The position numbers and the translations under genes are program-made. Shown in pieces: positions 29,692-37,713 of a stretch of 64,000 bases of DNA. The DNA is taken from contig NZ_JAEHOB010000004.1 in assembly GCF_016464705.1 (NCBI RefSeq), forward strand, positions 248,001-312,000, in the 5' to 3' direction. Origin of the DNA: Qaidamihabitans albus (GTDB taxonomy: Bacteria; Actinomycetota; Actinomycetes; Mycobacteriales; Pseudonocardiaceae). The notes under the pieces were generated by a model that was given only the letters and a program-made list of their open reading frames with translations, did not search any database and had not been told where the DNA came from. The stretch's first letter is position 1; each line of letters begins with the position of its first letter.

Positions 29692-30198
29692 ATGCCGCTA
29701 CCGCACTGGACGTCGGAGAAGGTTCTCCCACCCGGGCGGCATTCCGCTGATCTCTCCGACATCTACGAACGTTTCGTGTGGGACGCTCCGCACCGCAACG
29801 AGCGCGAGATCCTGTTCAGTGCGCTGAGCGGCTACCTCGGCGTGGTCGCCCGGCTGATCCCGTCCGGCCGCGCCTGGATCGGCGGCGGGATCACCACCCG
29901 GATGGACGGCGTGCCGCAGGACGTCGACGTGGTGCTGCTCCCGGACGACTGGGGCAGCCTGAAGCGGCTCGACGGCCCGGCGCGCGCCGCGCTGTACGGG
30001 TTGCTGACCCTGCGCGGGGTGATCGCGGAACAGCCTGCGATGTATCTGGAGCAGGTGCAGCCGGTCGGCGGCCTGCTGGACGGCTATCTCTGTCATCCGG
30101 GCGACGAAGAGACGTGGGCGGCCGTCTGGTCGTCCGTCAGGGGTCCCCACGGCCCGGTCGAGGGCATGGTCAAGGGCTTCGCGGAGATGACGTGGTGA
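29692..30198 (+). CDS. Unknown protein with a nucleotidyltransferase-like segment (module gene 1)
   Basis: I do not recognise a named family with certainty for this 168-residue soluble protein. The segment WIGGGITTRMDGVPQDVDVV has the spacing of a minimal nucleotidyltransferase G-G/S...D-x-D motif, in which two Asp would hold metal; similar cores occur in DUF6932-type and antitoxin-like transferases. Helical flanks surround it. The ATG at 29692 has gaggaa 5-6 bases upstream. The last codons overlap the start of the 291-residue partner by 4 bases, so they are produced together. A strong terminator follows the pair at 31112. Confidence 0.65.
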   Translation: MPLPHWTSEKVLPPGRHSADLSDIYERFVWDAPHRNEREILFSALSGYLGVVARLIPSGRAWIGGGITTRMDGVPQDVDVVLLPDDWGSLKRLDGPARAALYGLLTLRGVIAEQPAMYLEQVQPVGGLLDGYLCHPGDEETWAAVWSSVRGPHGPVEGMVKGFAEMTW

Positions 30199-31070
30199 GC
30201 TTCCGAAAGATCGCCGAGGACATTCCGGGCGGCACCTGGCTCGACGACCTCACGCGGGCATCGGCGATGGCCGCGCACGCCAAGTTCGAGCGGACCTGCC
30301 GCTCGCCGCTGCTGCGGGTGTCCGTGCTCGGCACGACACAACTCGACGCGTACACGTTCTCCGACATCGGCAAGGCCCTGCAGGACGCGACCGCGAAGAT
30401 CGGCCACATCGTGCGCAATCCCCAGGGCGAGATCACCTACGTCCAGCACGCCGACCGCGAGAAGGCGCCGCTGATCCAGCGCGGCCAGGCGGGCAACGCG
30501 ATGTTCTTCGGCTTCCCGGAGACCTCGGAGCCGGACGCGCTGATCCACGACGGGATCGAGACGCTTTCGGAGCGGGCCGTCAAGGAGCTGTGCGACTTCC
30601 TGCCCGCCAACGGTTCCGACGACGGCGCGCTCGATGCCGTGCTGCTCCAGCGGGACACCGTGCGCAACGCTGTGAGCGACGTGGTGAACGCGGTGATGAA
30701 GACGTCCGGGATCGGGTTCTCGCTGACGCCGACGACCGGTGACGAGCTCACCCGCAGCATGACCACCGAGCAGGCGAAGGTGCTGCAGAACAGCCTGCGG
30801 GAGTCACGTGAGGACGTCGGCTACGAGACGGTGACCGGCAGGCTCGACGGCGTACGGACCCGTCGGCGTATCTTCTACCTGGAACGCGACACCGGCAGCA
30901 CCATCAAGGGTGCCGTGGCACCGGACCTGCTCGACGAGATCAAGCTCAACCTGGACCGCCCGGTCACCGCGCGGCTGCGGGTGGTCCGTACCACCACGAT
31001 CGACGGCAGGCGGGGCCGCCCGGTGTACGAGCTGCTGGAGATCCGCTCGGAGACCAGCCTGTTCGACTGA
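30195..31070 (+). CDS. Unknown protein with C-terminal beta-rich domain (module gene 2)
   Basis: This 291-residue protein is not recognised. Residues 1-200 look mixed alpha/beta with a helix-rich part (LSERAVKELCDFLP, MKTSGIGFSLTP, ELTRSMTTEQAKVLQNSLRE). The last 75 residues form a compact beta-type domain running from VTGRLDGVRTRRRIFYLE through DLLDEIKLNLDRPVTARLRV to VYELLEI. This resembles small OB/SH3-like modules seen at the C-termini of uncharacterised bacterial proteins. There is no membrane segment. The GTG at 30195 overlaps the upstream stop (GTGA); GTG 30192 is equally possible. Confidence 0.65.
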   Translation: MSFRKIAEDIPGGTWLDDLTRASAMAAHAKFERTCRSPLLRVSVLGTTQLDAYTFSDIGKALQDATAKIGHIVRNPQGEITYVQHADREKAPLIQRGQAGNAMFFGFPETSEPDALIHDGIETLSERAVKELCDFLPANGSDDGALDAVLLQRDTVRNAVSDVVNAVMKTSGIGFSLTPTTGDELTRSMTTEQAKVLQNSLRESREDVGYETVTGRLDGVRTRRRIFYLERDTGSTIKGAVAPDLLDEIKLNLDRPVTARLRVVRTTTIDGRRGRPVYELLEIRSETSLFD

Positions 31071-31111
31071 GCCCGCGCCCGCGGGTCTGGACGGGGACTC
31101 GCGGACACGAA

Positions 31112-31156
31112 TACGGCCCCGTGCCATCAGTCCCGATCTGATGGCGCGGGGCCGTA
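31112..31156. terminator. Strong rho-independent-type hairpin
   Basis: A 19-base stem, tacggccccgtgccatcag (31112-31130) with its partner at 31138-31156, closes a 7-base loop with a single G-U pair. It lies 42 bases after the unknown two-gene module and ahead of the convergent ect operon. This is the strongest hairpin seen in the window. No T-run follows. Confidence 0.8.
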
Positions 31157-31176
31157 CTCGATCTCGATTCGCACAT

Positions 31177-31240
31177 CGTTGCCAGCAGCGACCCGGGATT
31201 CACCCCGAGCAAGGAAGACCCCGGGCCGCCGGCGGCAACG
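31177..31240. other. Imperfect long inverted repeat between the two terminators
   Basis: Outer arms cgttgcc (31177-31183) and ggcaacg (31234-31240) are perfect. Inside them cccggg-type pairings can extend the structure. No frame or promoter uses the region. It may be part of the transcription-stop zone or a small structured RNA; nothing more can be said. Confidence 0.35.
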
Positions 31241-31281
31241 ACTACCTCACCGGCAGCGCCAACGAGGTGGCGACACGGTAA

Positions 31282-31324
31282 CAGGCTGCGCAGAACCGGT
31301 CACGACCGGCCCCGCACAGCCTGC
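31282..31324 (-). terminator. Hairpin terminator of the ect operon
   Basis: An inner perfect hairpin ccggtc-ac-gaccgg (31296-31309) sits inside outer arms aggctg (31283-31288) and cagcct (31318-31323). It lies 22 bases downstream of the ectD stop, as expected for the 3' end of the ectoine transcript. Confidence 0.6.
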
Positions 31325-31345
31325 TACCAGTCGACTACCGTCGCG

Positions 31346-32248
31346 TCAGCGCGTCACCGGGGTGAAGTCGCGGCTGCCGATGAAGGTCGGCCGCGGCCGC
31401 CCGGCAGCGAACGGCTCGACGAGCGCGTTCTCGACGCTGTTGAACACCAGGAAGATGTTCGAGCGCGGGTACGGCGTGATGTTGTTGCCGGACCCGTGCA
31501 TGACGTTGGAGTCGAAGAACAGCGCGGAGCCCGCCGGGCCGGTGAACTGCTCGATGCCGTGCTCGGCGGCGAGCTTGGTGATCTCGTGCTCGCTCGGCAC
31601 GCCGATCTTCTGTTCCTTGAGCGATGTCTTGTAGTACTCGTCCGGCGTCTCCCCGACACACTGCACGAACGTGCGCTGGGAGGACGGCATCAGCATCAGG
31701 CCGCCGTTGAACGGGTAGTTGTCGGTGAGCGCGATCGAGCAGCTCACCGCACGCGGGCGCGGCATGCCGTCCTCGGCGTGCCAGGTCTCGAAGTCCGAGT
31801 GCCAGTAGAAACCGGACCCCTTGAAGCCCGGCATGTAGTTCACCCGGCTCTGGTGCACGTACACATCGGAGCCGAGAATCTGCCGTGCCCGGTCGAGAAT
31901 CCGCGGATCCCGGACCAGCTCGCTGATCAGCTCGCTGATCTTGTGCACCTCGAAGATCGAACGGACCTCGCCGTACTGCTTCTCGGTGATCACGCGCTCG
32001 TCGGCCTTCAGCTGTTCATCCGACGAGAGCCGTACGAGTTCCTGCCAGTAGCCCTGCACCTCGGCAGGCGAAAGCAGGCCCTCGACGATCGAGTAACCCT
32101 TGGTGTCATGTGAGGCGAGGGTGGCCGCGTCGATCGGGCCATCGGATTCGCTGCCCCAGACGGTCGGATCCGTCCGATCGAGCAGCTTCGCCTCGCCGGC
32201 GATACGGGTCGGGTAACTGTCCTCAACACGGCTCTCAGTGAGAGTCAA
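31346..32248 (-). CDS. ectD: Ectoine hydroxylase EctD
   Basis: EctD is a non-heme Fe(II)/2-oxoglutarate dioxygenase that converts ectoine to 5-hydroxyectoine. The 300-residue protein has the EctD signature FYWHSDFETWHAEDGMP, which supplies the iron His and Asp, and the distal His in NVMHGSGNN. The start is TTG at 32248 with a perfect aggagg 8 bases upstream. It is last in ectABCD but separated from ectC by about 200 bases containing a large hairpin, so it may also have its own expression control. Confidence 0.95.
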   Translation of the reverse strand: MTLTESRVEDSYPTRIAGEAKLLDRTDPTVWGSESDGPIDAATLASHDTKGYSIVEGLLSPAEVQGYWQELVRLSSDEQLKADERVITEKQYGEVRSIFEVHKISELISELVRDPRILDRARQILGSDVYVHQSRVNYMPGFKGSGFYWHSDFETWHAEDGMPRPRAVSCSIALTDNYPFNGGLMLMPSSQRTFVQCVGETPDEYYKTSLKEQKIGVPSEHEITKLAAEHGIEQFTGPAGSALFFDSNVMHGSGNNITPYPRSNIFLVFNSVENALVEPFAAGRPRPTFIGSRDFTPVTR

Positions 32249-32329
32249 ATTACTCGCCTCCTACGAGTGCCACTTTGTACTTTGATCTTTTCTTTCTGCG
32301 CCCCATTCGGTCGTGGTGTGGGGGACGTC

Positions 32330-32386
32330 AGCCGGGTCGTGGGTGGTTACCCGTTCGGGGAACCGGTAACCACTCACCACCCGGCT
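32330..32386. other. Large hairpin in the ectC-ectD intergenic region
   Basis: Two nested stems, agccgggt (32330-32337) with acccggct (32379-32386), and gtgggtggttacc (32339-32351) with ggtaaccactcac (32365-32377, one mismatch), form a stem of about 21 base pairs. It sits in the 198-base gap between ectC and ectD. It may attenuate readthrough into ectD or stabilise the ectABC mRNA 3' end. No T-run follows on the minus strand. Confidence 0.6.
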
Positions 32387-32446
32387 GCGGCGCCGATCAT
32401 GCCGCAGCGGGCGGCCGAGGTCCAGAGCGAGAATGCTCTGCGGAAC

Positions 32447-32860
32447 CTAACTGCTCTGTGCCGCCTCGTCGTCCTCTTCCCGGACGACCGGGTACACGCC
32501 GTTCTCGTCGTGCACCTCCCTACCGGTCACCGGCGGGTTGAACACGCACACGGTCTTCATGTCCGTCTTCGGCCGCACCTGGTGCTTGTCGTGGTTGTTC
32601 AGCAGGTAGAGGCTGCCGGGCCGGAGCTGGTGCGTCTCGCCGGTCTCCTTGTCGGTGATCTCGCCTTCACCCTCGTAGACGAAAACCGCCTCGATGTGGT
32701 TCGCGTACCAGAAGTCGTTCACGGTTCCCGCGTAAAGCGTGGTCTCGTGCACCGAGAAGCCGGCCTTCTCCTTGGCGAGAATGATCCGCTTGCTGCGCCA
32801 GTTCGGGGTCTTGATGTCGGCGTCGGTATCGGTGACGTCGTCGAGGGTCCGGACGATCAA
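32447..32860 (-). CDS. ectC: L-ectoine synthase EctC
   Basis: EctC cyclises N-gamma-acetyldiaminobutyrate to ectoine. The 137-residue cupin has VRTLDDV at the N-terminus, [10 protein letters not shown] and [15 protein letters not shown] with metal/substrate residues. The start is TTG at 32860 (protein begins LIVRTLDD): gaaggag is correctly spaced upstream and homology starts there. The longer reading to 32917 overlaps the end of ectB and lacks conservation. 13 bases after ectB. Confidence 0.95.
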   Translation of the reverse strand: MIVRTLDDVTDTDADIKTPNWRSKRIILAKEKAGFSVHETTLYAGTVNDFWYANHIEAVFVYEGEGEITDKETGETHQLRPGSLYLLNNHDKHQVRPKTDMKTVCVFNPPVTGREVHDENGVYPVVREEDDEAAQSS

Positions 32861-32873
32861 CGTGCTCTCCTTC

Positions 32874-34127
32874 TCACTGGGCCAGTACGGCCTTGACGGA
32901 CTCCGTGATGATCTCAAGGCCCTGGGTGAACTCGGCGTCGGTCGTGGTGAGCGCCGGAAGCAGCTTCATCACCTCGCCGTCGGGGCCGGAGGTCTCCATC
33001 AGCAGACCACGTTCGAAGGCAGCCGCGCAGACCTTGCCTGCCAGCTCGCCACTCGGGAACTCGAGCCCCCTGGCGAGGCCGCGGCCCTTGGCGCTGAGCT
33101 GCGCGTCCGGGTAGGTCTGGGCGATCTCGGACAGCACGGTGCCGACCCGCTCGCCCTTGGCCTTGGTGGACTTCTCCAGCTCGTCGTCGGTCCAGTAGGT
33201 CCGCAGCGCCTCGGTGGCGGTGACGAAAGCGGGGTTGATCCCGCGGAAGGTGCCGTTGTGCTCGCCGGGCGCCCACACGTCCAGGTCGGGCCTGATCAGC
33301 GTCAGCGCCATCGGCAGGCCGTACCCGCCGATCGACTTCGAGAGGCAGATCATGTCCGGCTTGATCCCGGCCTCCTCGAAGCTGAAGAACGGGCCGGTAC
33401 GGCCGCAGCCCATCTGCACGTCGTCCAGGATCAGCAGGATGTCGTGCCGCTTGCACAGCTCGGAGAGGCCCTGGAGCCACTCCAGGCGGGCCGCGTTGAT
33501 GCCGCCCTCGCCCTGCACGGACTCCACGATCACGGCGGCCGGCTCGTTGAGCCCGCTGCCGGAGTCCTCGAGCAGCCGCTCGAAGTACAGGAAGTCGGGG
33601 TAGGCACCCTGGAAGTACCGGTCGTACGGCATCGGGGTGGCGTGCACGAGCGGGATGCCCGCGCCGCCGCGCTTCATCGAGTTACCCGTGACCGACAGCG
33701 CGCCCAGCGTCATGCCGTGGAAGGCGTTGGTGAAGTTGATGACCGACTCCTTGCCGGTCACCTTGCGCGCAAGCTTCAGCGCCGCCTCGACCGCGTTGGC
33801 CCCGCCGGGCCCCGGGAAGATCACCTTGTAGTCCAGCGAGCGCGGCTTGAGGACGACCTCGTTGAGAGTCTCCAGGAAGTCACGCTTCGCGACGGTCATC
33901 ATGTCGAGCCCGTGGGTCACGCCGTCGCGGGAAATGTAGTCGATCAGTGCCTTCTTCAGCACCGGGTTGTTGTGCCCGTAGTTGAGCGCTCCGGCACCGG
34001 CGAAGAAGTCGAGGTACGCCTTGCCGTCCTCCGCGTAGAGCCAACTGCCTTGCGCCCGATCGAACACAACCGGCCAGCCACGACTGTAGCTGCGCACCTG
34101 GGATTCGAGCGTTTCGAAGATGCTCAC
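32874..34127 (-). CDS. ectB: Diaminobutyrate-2-oxoglutarate transaminase EctB
   Basis: EctB transfers the amino group of glutamate to aspartate semialdehyde, giving L-2,4-diaminobutyrate. The 417-residue class-III PLP aminotransferase has [34 protein letters not shown], the Asp in [15 protein letters not shown] and the Schiff-base Lys in ICLSKSIGG. The ATG is at 34127. The gap to ectA is 93 bases. Confidence 0.96.
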   Translation of the reverse strand: MSIFETLESQVRSYSRGWPVVFDRAQGSWLYAEDGKAYLDFFAGAGALNYGHNNPVLKKALIDYISRDGVTHGLDMMTVAKRDFLETLNEVVLKPRSLDYKVIFPGPGGANAVEAALKLARKVTGKESVINFTNAFHGMTLGALSVTGNSMKRGGAGIPLVHATPMPYDRYFQGAYPDFLYFERLLEDSGSGLNEPAAVIVESVQGEGGINAARLEWLQGLSELCKRHDILLILDDVQMGCGRTGPFFSFEEAGIKPDMICLSKSIGGYGLPMALTLIRPDLDVWAPGEHNGTFRGINPAFVTATEALRTYWTDDELEKSTKAKGERVGTVLSEIAQTYPDAQLSAKGRGLARGLEFPSGELAGKVCAAAFERGLLMETSGPDGEVMKLLPALTTTDAEFTQGLEIITESVKAVLAQ

Positions 34128-34220
34128 GCTTGCTCCGTCTCTTGCATTTGCGGGCGAATTGTCTTCTGCCAGTTCACCCGGGCGGCCGGCCGTGCGGCCG
34201 CCGTGATCACGTGCGTTCTG

Positions 34221-34769
34221 TTAATGGTCCGCCGCGTTCGGGCGAACGAGCGGACCGATCCGGAAGATGTCCTCCGGTTCGTGCTCGTCCGGAAATTCGG
34301 CGGCGGCGAACAGCTCCGACCGCTCGAGCGCGGCGTTCCACCGCTTGGCGAAGGACTCGAACAGCCGGATCGACGCCTGGTTGTCCGGCGTGATGGTCGT
34401 GTCCAGGTACCGCACTCCCTCGTCGACGAGGCGGGTGAACAGCGCATCCAGCAGTTTACCGGCCAGCCCCAGGCCGCGCTGTGACGCGTCGACGGCGACC
34501 TGCCAGACGAGCGCGGCCTCCGGCGCCACCGGCCTGCGGTAGCCGATGACGAACCCGACGACCTCCCCGTCCACGCGCGCGACAACCGAGGTGTCGGCGA
34601 AATCGCAGCACCACAACAAGTAGGTGTACGAGGAGTTCAGATCCAGCTTTTGTGAATCACGTGCTATTCGCCAGAGGGCCGCGCCATCCGCCTTCGACGG
34701 GTTTTCGATCACCACGTGGCCGGCCGCGTGTTTGTCGCCGTTGGCACGCTCCGTGTGCTTTCCGGACAT
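34221..34769 (-). CDS. ectA: L-2,4-diaminobutyrate acetyltransferase EctA
   Basis: EctA acetylates diaminobutyrate at the gamma nitrogen, the second step of ectoine synthesis. This 182-residue GNAT-fold enzyme has NSSYTYLLWCCDFADTSVVA, the acetyl-CoA loop QRGLGLAGKLLDAL and TTITPDNQASIRLFE. First gene of ectABCD. The ATG at 34769 has no clear ribosome-binding site; taggtt lies 8 bases upstream, so translation may start on a nearly leaderless mRNA. The roughly 20 N-terminal residues before the GNAT core are poorly conserved in general. Confidence 0.95.
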   Translation of the reverse strand: MSGKHTERANGDKHAAGHVVIENPSKADGAALWRIARDSQKLDLNSSYTYLLWCCDFADTSVVARVDGEVVGFVIGYRRPVAPEAALVWQVAVDASQRGLGLAGKLLDALFTRLVDEGVRYLDTTITPDNQASIRLFESFAKRWNAALERSELFAAAEFPDEHEPEDIFRIGPLVRPNAADH

Positions 34770-35078
34770 ATCTGTGCAACCTAACAGAATGCGTTACGCG
34801 GTTCAGCTCACGCACGGCGACGGCAGGCGACCTACCTGCAATGACACCGAAACACATGTGACAATGCCGACAGAGATGTACCAAATGAGCCTGAAATATG
34901 ATATATGCGCAGCTCATCGCCACCGCTGTGACATCAGCGGCCGAAGCTCTCAAGGTAGTGGTAATGCGGCGGATATGCGAGCGTGCAGCCGGACGAACAC
35001 GTACGGTGACCGCCAGGTGCTCGGAGGACGGGCCGCCGCCCCGTGTGCTCCGCCGCCCTGACGTGCGAGGATGAGGCC
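34770..35078. promoter_or_regulatory. AT-rich intergenic region with ect promoter area
   Basis: This 309-base gap is markedly more AT-rich than the genes around it, especially 34860-34920 with gaaatatgatatatgcg and the palindrome cacatgtg near 34855. It must hold the osmotically controlled ectABCD promoter on the minus strand and the promoter of the HhH gene on the plus strand. No gene of its own is apparent and no named operator could be assigned. Confidence 0.5.
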
Positions 35079-35645
35079 ATGCCCAGGAAGTTGCGCCTGA
35101 CCGGCGACGCCGAGGCCGACAGGCTGCTCAGCGATGACCCGTTCGCCCTGCTGACGGGCATGCTCCTCGATCAGCAGATCGCGATGGAGGTCGCCTTCAT
35201 CGGCCCGAAGAAGATCGCCGACCGGATGGGCGGGTTCGGTGTCACGAAGATCGCCGAGGCCGACCTCGACCAGTTCGTGGAGCTGTGCGTGCAGAAGCCG
35301 GCCATCCACCGCTACGGCGGCTCCATGGCCCGCCGGGTGCATGCGCTCGCCCAGCACATCGTGGAGAACTACGACGGCAGGACCGAGCGGATCTGGAAGG
35401 CCGGCAAGCCGGACGGCGCCGAGGTGCTCAAGCGGCTGAAGGCGCTTCCGGGTTTCGGTGAGCAGAAGGCCCGCATCTTCCTCGCGCTCCTGGGCAAACA
35501 GCTGGGCGTCCGGCCCGAGGGCTGGCGGGAGGCGGCCGGCGCCTACGGCGACGAGGGCGCCCATCGCTCCATCGCGGACGTGACCAGCGCCGAGTCCCTC
35601 GCCGAGGTCCGCGCGTTCAAGAAGGCGGCCAAGGCGGCCAAGTAG
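35079..35645 (+). CDS. HhH-GPD-type base excision DNA repair protein
   Basis: This 188-residue protein has the LLTGMLLDQQIAMEVAFIGP segment of the HhH-GPD fold and a helix-hairpin-helix KALPGFGEQKARIFLALLG. This is typical of the short actinobacterial Endo III-related family. There is no iron-sulfur cluster loop, and the C-terminus ends in Lys/Ala repeats. The exact base lesion and whether it retains glycosylase activity are not evident. The ATG at 35079 has gagg upstream; the preceding 12 codons are not conserved. Confidence 0.85.
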   Translation: MPRKLRLTGDAEADRLLSDDPFALLTGMLLDQQIAMEVAFIGPKKIADRMGGFGVTKIAEADLDQFVELCVQKPAIHRYGGSMARRVHALAQHIVENYDGRTERIWKAGKPDGAEVLKRLKALPGFGEQKARIFLALLGKQLGVRPEGWREAAGAYGDEGAHRSIADVTSAESLAEVRAFKKAAKAAK

Positions 35646-35664
35646 GCCACGCCGGCAGCGAAGA

Positions 35665-35693
35665 GACCGCCGGCGGGAAGGCGCGCGGCGGTC
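35665..35693. terminator. Stem-loop between convergent genes
   Basis: The 7-base stem gaccgcc (35665-35671) pairs with ggcggtc (35687-35693) across a GC-rich loop. It lies between the stops of the HhH gene and the ferritin-like gene, which converge, and probably terminates both. Confidence 0.5.
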
Positions 35694-35714
35694 CCCGGTG
35701 TACGCCCGGAGGCG

Positions 35715-36203
35715 TCAGCTCGCCGCCGCTCCGACCGTCTCCCTGACGGCCCCGGGCAGCTGCTGCTCCAGGAAGCGGGCCATCTCCTCCTCCTGGCGGA
35801 GGATTCCGGTGAGCTTCCCGCTGACCTCCTCCTCGCCGATCTGCCGGGCCGCGTCGATCAGGGCCCGGTAGGTCGCGATCTCGAAATGCTCTGCCGCGTA
35901 GTCGGCGACGGCGTTCTTCACCATCGTGTCCCCGGCCGGCTTGTTCAAGTTGCCCTGCATCGCGCCGAACATGCTGGCGAAGGCGCTCTTGCTGCCGGAG
36001 ACCTGGCCGCCGAGCGACTCGATGCACTCGCGGACCGTCGCGGCCTGATCACGGGTCTCCTGGATGTGGCGCTGGATCCGCTCGTGCACCTCTTCGTTCT
36101 CGCCCTGCGCGTCCTTGGCGTGCCGCTCCAGGGTCTCCTCCAGCGCCTGCTCCATCGCGTAGGCGTCATTCAGCCACGTGATCACCTGGTCTCGGCTGCT
36201 CAT
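35715..36203 (-). CDS. Ferritin-like DUF892 protein (YciE/YciF family)
   Basis: This 162-residue four-helix-bundle protein has family motifs DAYAMEQALEETLERHAKDA, RIQRHIQETRDQAATV, DYAAEHFEIATYRALIDAA and LRQEEEMARFLEQQLP. The repeated Glu and His residues could form a di-iron site. YciF-type proteins are stress-induced and their catalytic role is uncertain. The ATG at 36203 has a clear ggaaagga. The leader from 36204 to 36300 contains two overlapping hairpins. Confidence 0.85.
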   Translation of the reverse strand: MSSRDQVITWLNDAYAMEQALEETLERHAKDAQGENEEVHERIQRHIQETRDQAATVRECIESLGGQVSGSKSAFASMFGAMQGNLNKPAGDTMVKNAVADYAAEHFEIATYRALIDAARQIGEEEVSGKLTGILRQEEEMARFLEQQLPGAVRETVGAAAS

Positions 36204-36253
36204 TGGCGCACTCCTTTCCGTCGTGTGCGAGCCTCTCCCGGCGTACCCACCGG

Positions 36254-36296
36254 GGCACGGCCCAACTCGGCCGTGCCGGTGGCACACACCACCGGC
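36254..36296. terminator. Two overlapping hairpins between hxlR-like and DUF892 genes
   Basis: The hairpin ggcacggcc (36254-36262)/ggccgtgcc (36269-36277) is a perfect 9-base stem. The hairpin gccggtgg (36275-36282)/ccaccggc (36289-36296) is a perfect 8-base stem. They share bases 36275-36277 and so compete. On the minus strand they follow the regulator's stop by 4 bases and precede the DUF892 gene. They may be a terminator or an attenuator-like leader. Confidence 0.6.
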
Positions 36297-36300
36297 GGCG

Positions 36301-36960
36301 CTAGCCCGGCGGAGCGGTCGCGAGCGCGGGACGCGGGAACAGGGCGAGGAACCGCTCGGCGGCGGCCCGGTCACCCCCGACCTCGATGTCGCCGTCGCGC
36401 AACGCGTCGTCGAGCGCGCGGCCACCGAACATCAGCGAGCGCAGTGTGGCGACGTCGGCGCGCAGGACGGCGTCCGCCCGCTCCGGCCTGCCCCTGGCGA
36501 TCTCGAGGCTGGCGTCCGCGACCTCGGCGCGCAGTAGCTCACCGGCCAGCGACAGTTCGTAGGTCGCGGACATCCCGGCAGCGGCCCGCTGGTCGAACGT
36601 GGTCCGCAGCGCCAGCACCAGCGCGCCGGCGCTGAGCTCCGCGACCGACGTCAGCGGTGTGCGGCTGCCCCAGCGGGCCAGCTCCAGCAGCACGGGTTCG
36701 AGGCGCCTGCCGTGCTCGGTGAGCTCGTACGTCCGCGCGTCCGCGGGCGGGCCGAGGACCCGGCGCCGCAGGACCCCTGCCGTCTCCAGGTCGCGCAGGC
36801 GCTGGGAGAGCACGTTCTGGCTCACCGAGGGCAGGCCGCGCCGCAGGTCGGCGAACCGCTTCGGGCCGAGCAGCAGCTCCCGCACCACCAGCAGCGCCCA
36901 CCGTTCGCCGACCAGGTCGAGGGCGCGGGCGAGACCGCACGGATCGTCGTAGCTACGCAT
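36301..36960 (-). CDS. HxlR family transcriptional regulator with C-terminal SCP2-like domain
   Basis: The 219-residue protein starts with an HxlR winged helix (CGLARALDLVGERWALLVVR, then KRFADLRRGLPSVSQNVLSQ). A second domain follows (about 120-215) that resembles the sterol-carrier-like extension found in many actinobacterial HxlR proteins (ELLRAEVADASLEIARGRPE onward). It is divergent from the alpha/beta hydrolase, with a 60-base AT-rich gap between starts, so it probably regulates that gene and itself. The ligand is unknown. Confidence 0.87.
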   Translation of the reverse strand: MRSYDDPCGLARALDLVGERWALLVVRELLLGPKRFADLRRGLPSVSQNVLSQRLRDLETAGVLRRRVLGPPADARTYELTEHGRRLEPVLLELARWGSRTPLTSVAELSAGALVLALRTTFDQRAAAGMSATYELSLAGELLRAEVADASLEIARGRPERADAVLRADVATLRSLMFGGRALDDALRDGDIEVGGDRAAAERFLALFPRPALATAPPG

Positions 36961-37020
36961 GCTTTCAATTCTATACCTGCTGGTGCTACTTTAGGACCAC
37001 CTGAGACAGGGAGGTCCCCG

Positions 37021-37713
37021 ATGGCCACGTTCGTCCTTCTGCACGGAGCCGGGTCCGACTCGTGGTACTGGCACCGTGTGCTCCCGGAGCTACGCGCCCG
37101 CGGGCACGAGGTGCTCGCGCCTGACCTGCCGTGCGACGACGACTCGGCCGGGCTCGCCGAGTACGCCGATGTCGTGGTGGACGCGATCGGCGAGCGCACC
37201 GGCGTCGTGCTGGTGGCCCAGTCGATGGCCGGGTTCACCGCCCCGCTGGTGTGCGAGCGGGTTCCGGTGGAGCTGATGGTGCTCGTCGCCGCGATGGTCC
37301 CCCTACCCGGCGAGCCGCCCGGCGAGTGGTGGGCGAGCACCGGGCACGAGCGGGCGCGGCGGGAGCTCGACGAGCGGCAGGGCCGCGACCCCGACGCCGA
37401 GTTCGACCCGTACGTGACGTTCCTGCACGACGTCCCCGCGGAGATCGTGGCCGGGGGCGAGGACCACGTCCGTGACCAGTCCGGCACGCCGTTCGAGAAG
37501 CCGTGGCCGCTCGTCGCGTGGCCGGACGTACCGACCAGGTTCCTGCTGTGCCGCGACGACCGCTTCTTCCCCGCGGACTTCCAGCGCCGGGTCCTCCGCG
37601 AGCGGCTGGGCATCACACCCGACGAGATGCCGGGCGGTCACCTTCCCGCCCTGGCCCGGCCCGGGGAGCTCGCCGAACGCCTGCACGGCTACTGGACCGG
37701 CTTGCAGTCATGA
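37021..37713 (+). CDS. Alpha/beta-fold hydrolase
   Basis: This 230-residue hydrolase has an oxyanion segment FVLLHGAGSDSWYWHRVLPE and a nucleophile elbow VVLVAQSMAGF, where Gln replaces the first Gly of the G-x-S-x-G motif. The acid lies near LLCRDDRFFP and the His in MPGGHLPALARP. It resembles the EstC/plant esterase-like group acting on small esters. The ATG at 37021 has gggaggt at 6-7 bases. It probably forms a regulator-enzyme pair with the divergent HxlR gene. It overlaps the convergent DUF445 gene by 6 bases. Confidence 0.88.
   Translation: MATFVLLHGAGSDSWYWHRVLPELRARGHEVLAPDLPCDDDSAGLAEYADVVVDAIGERTGVVLVAQSMAGFTAPLVCERVPVELMVLVAAMVPLPGEPPGEWWASTGHERARRELDERQGRDPDAEFDPYVTFLHDVPAEIVAGGEDHVRDQSGTPFEKPWPLVAWPDVPTRFLLCRDDRFFPADFQRRVLRERLGITPDEMPGGHLPALARPGELAERLHGYWTGLQS

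Noticed and set aside
31160-31345. tRNA or small RNA gene between the two terminators
   Set aside because: The region folds into hairpins but lacks a tRNA cloverleaf, the GTTC-type T-loop at the right place and a promoter.
34770-35078. Short open frames in the ect upstream region
   Set aside because: They lack ribosome-binding sites, have codon use unlike the rest of the genome and overlap the AT-rich promoter zone.
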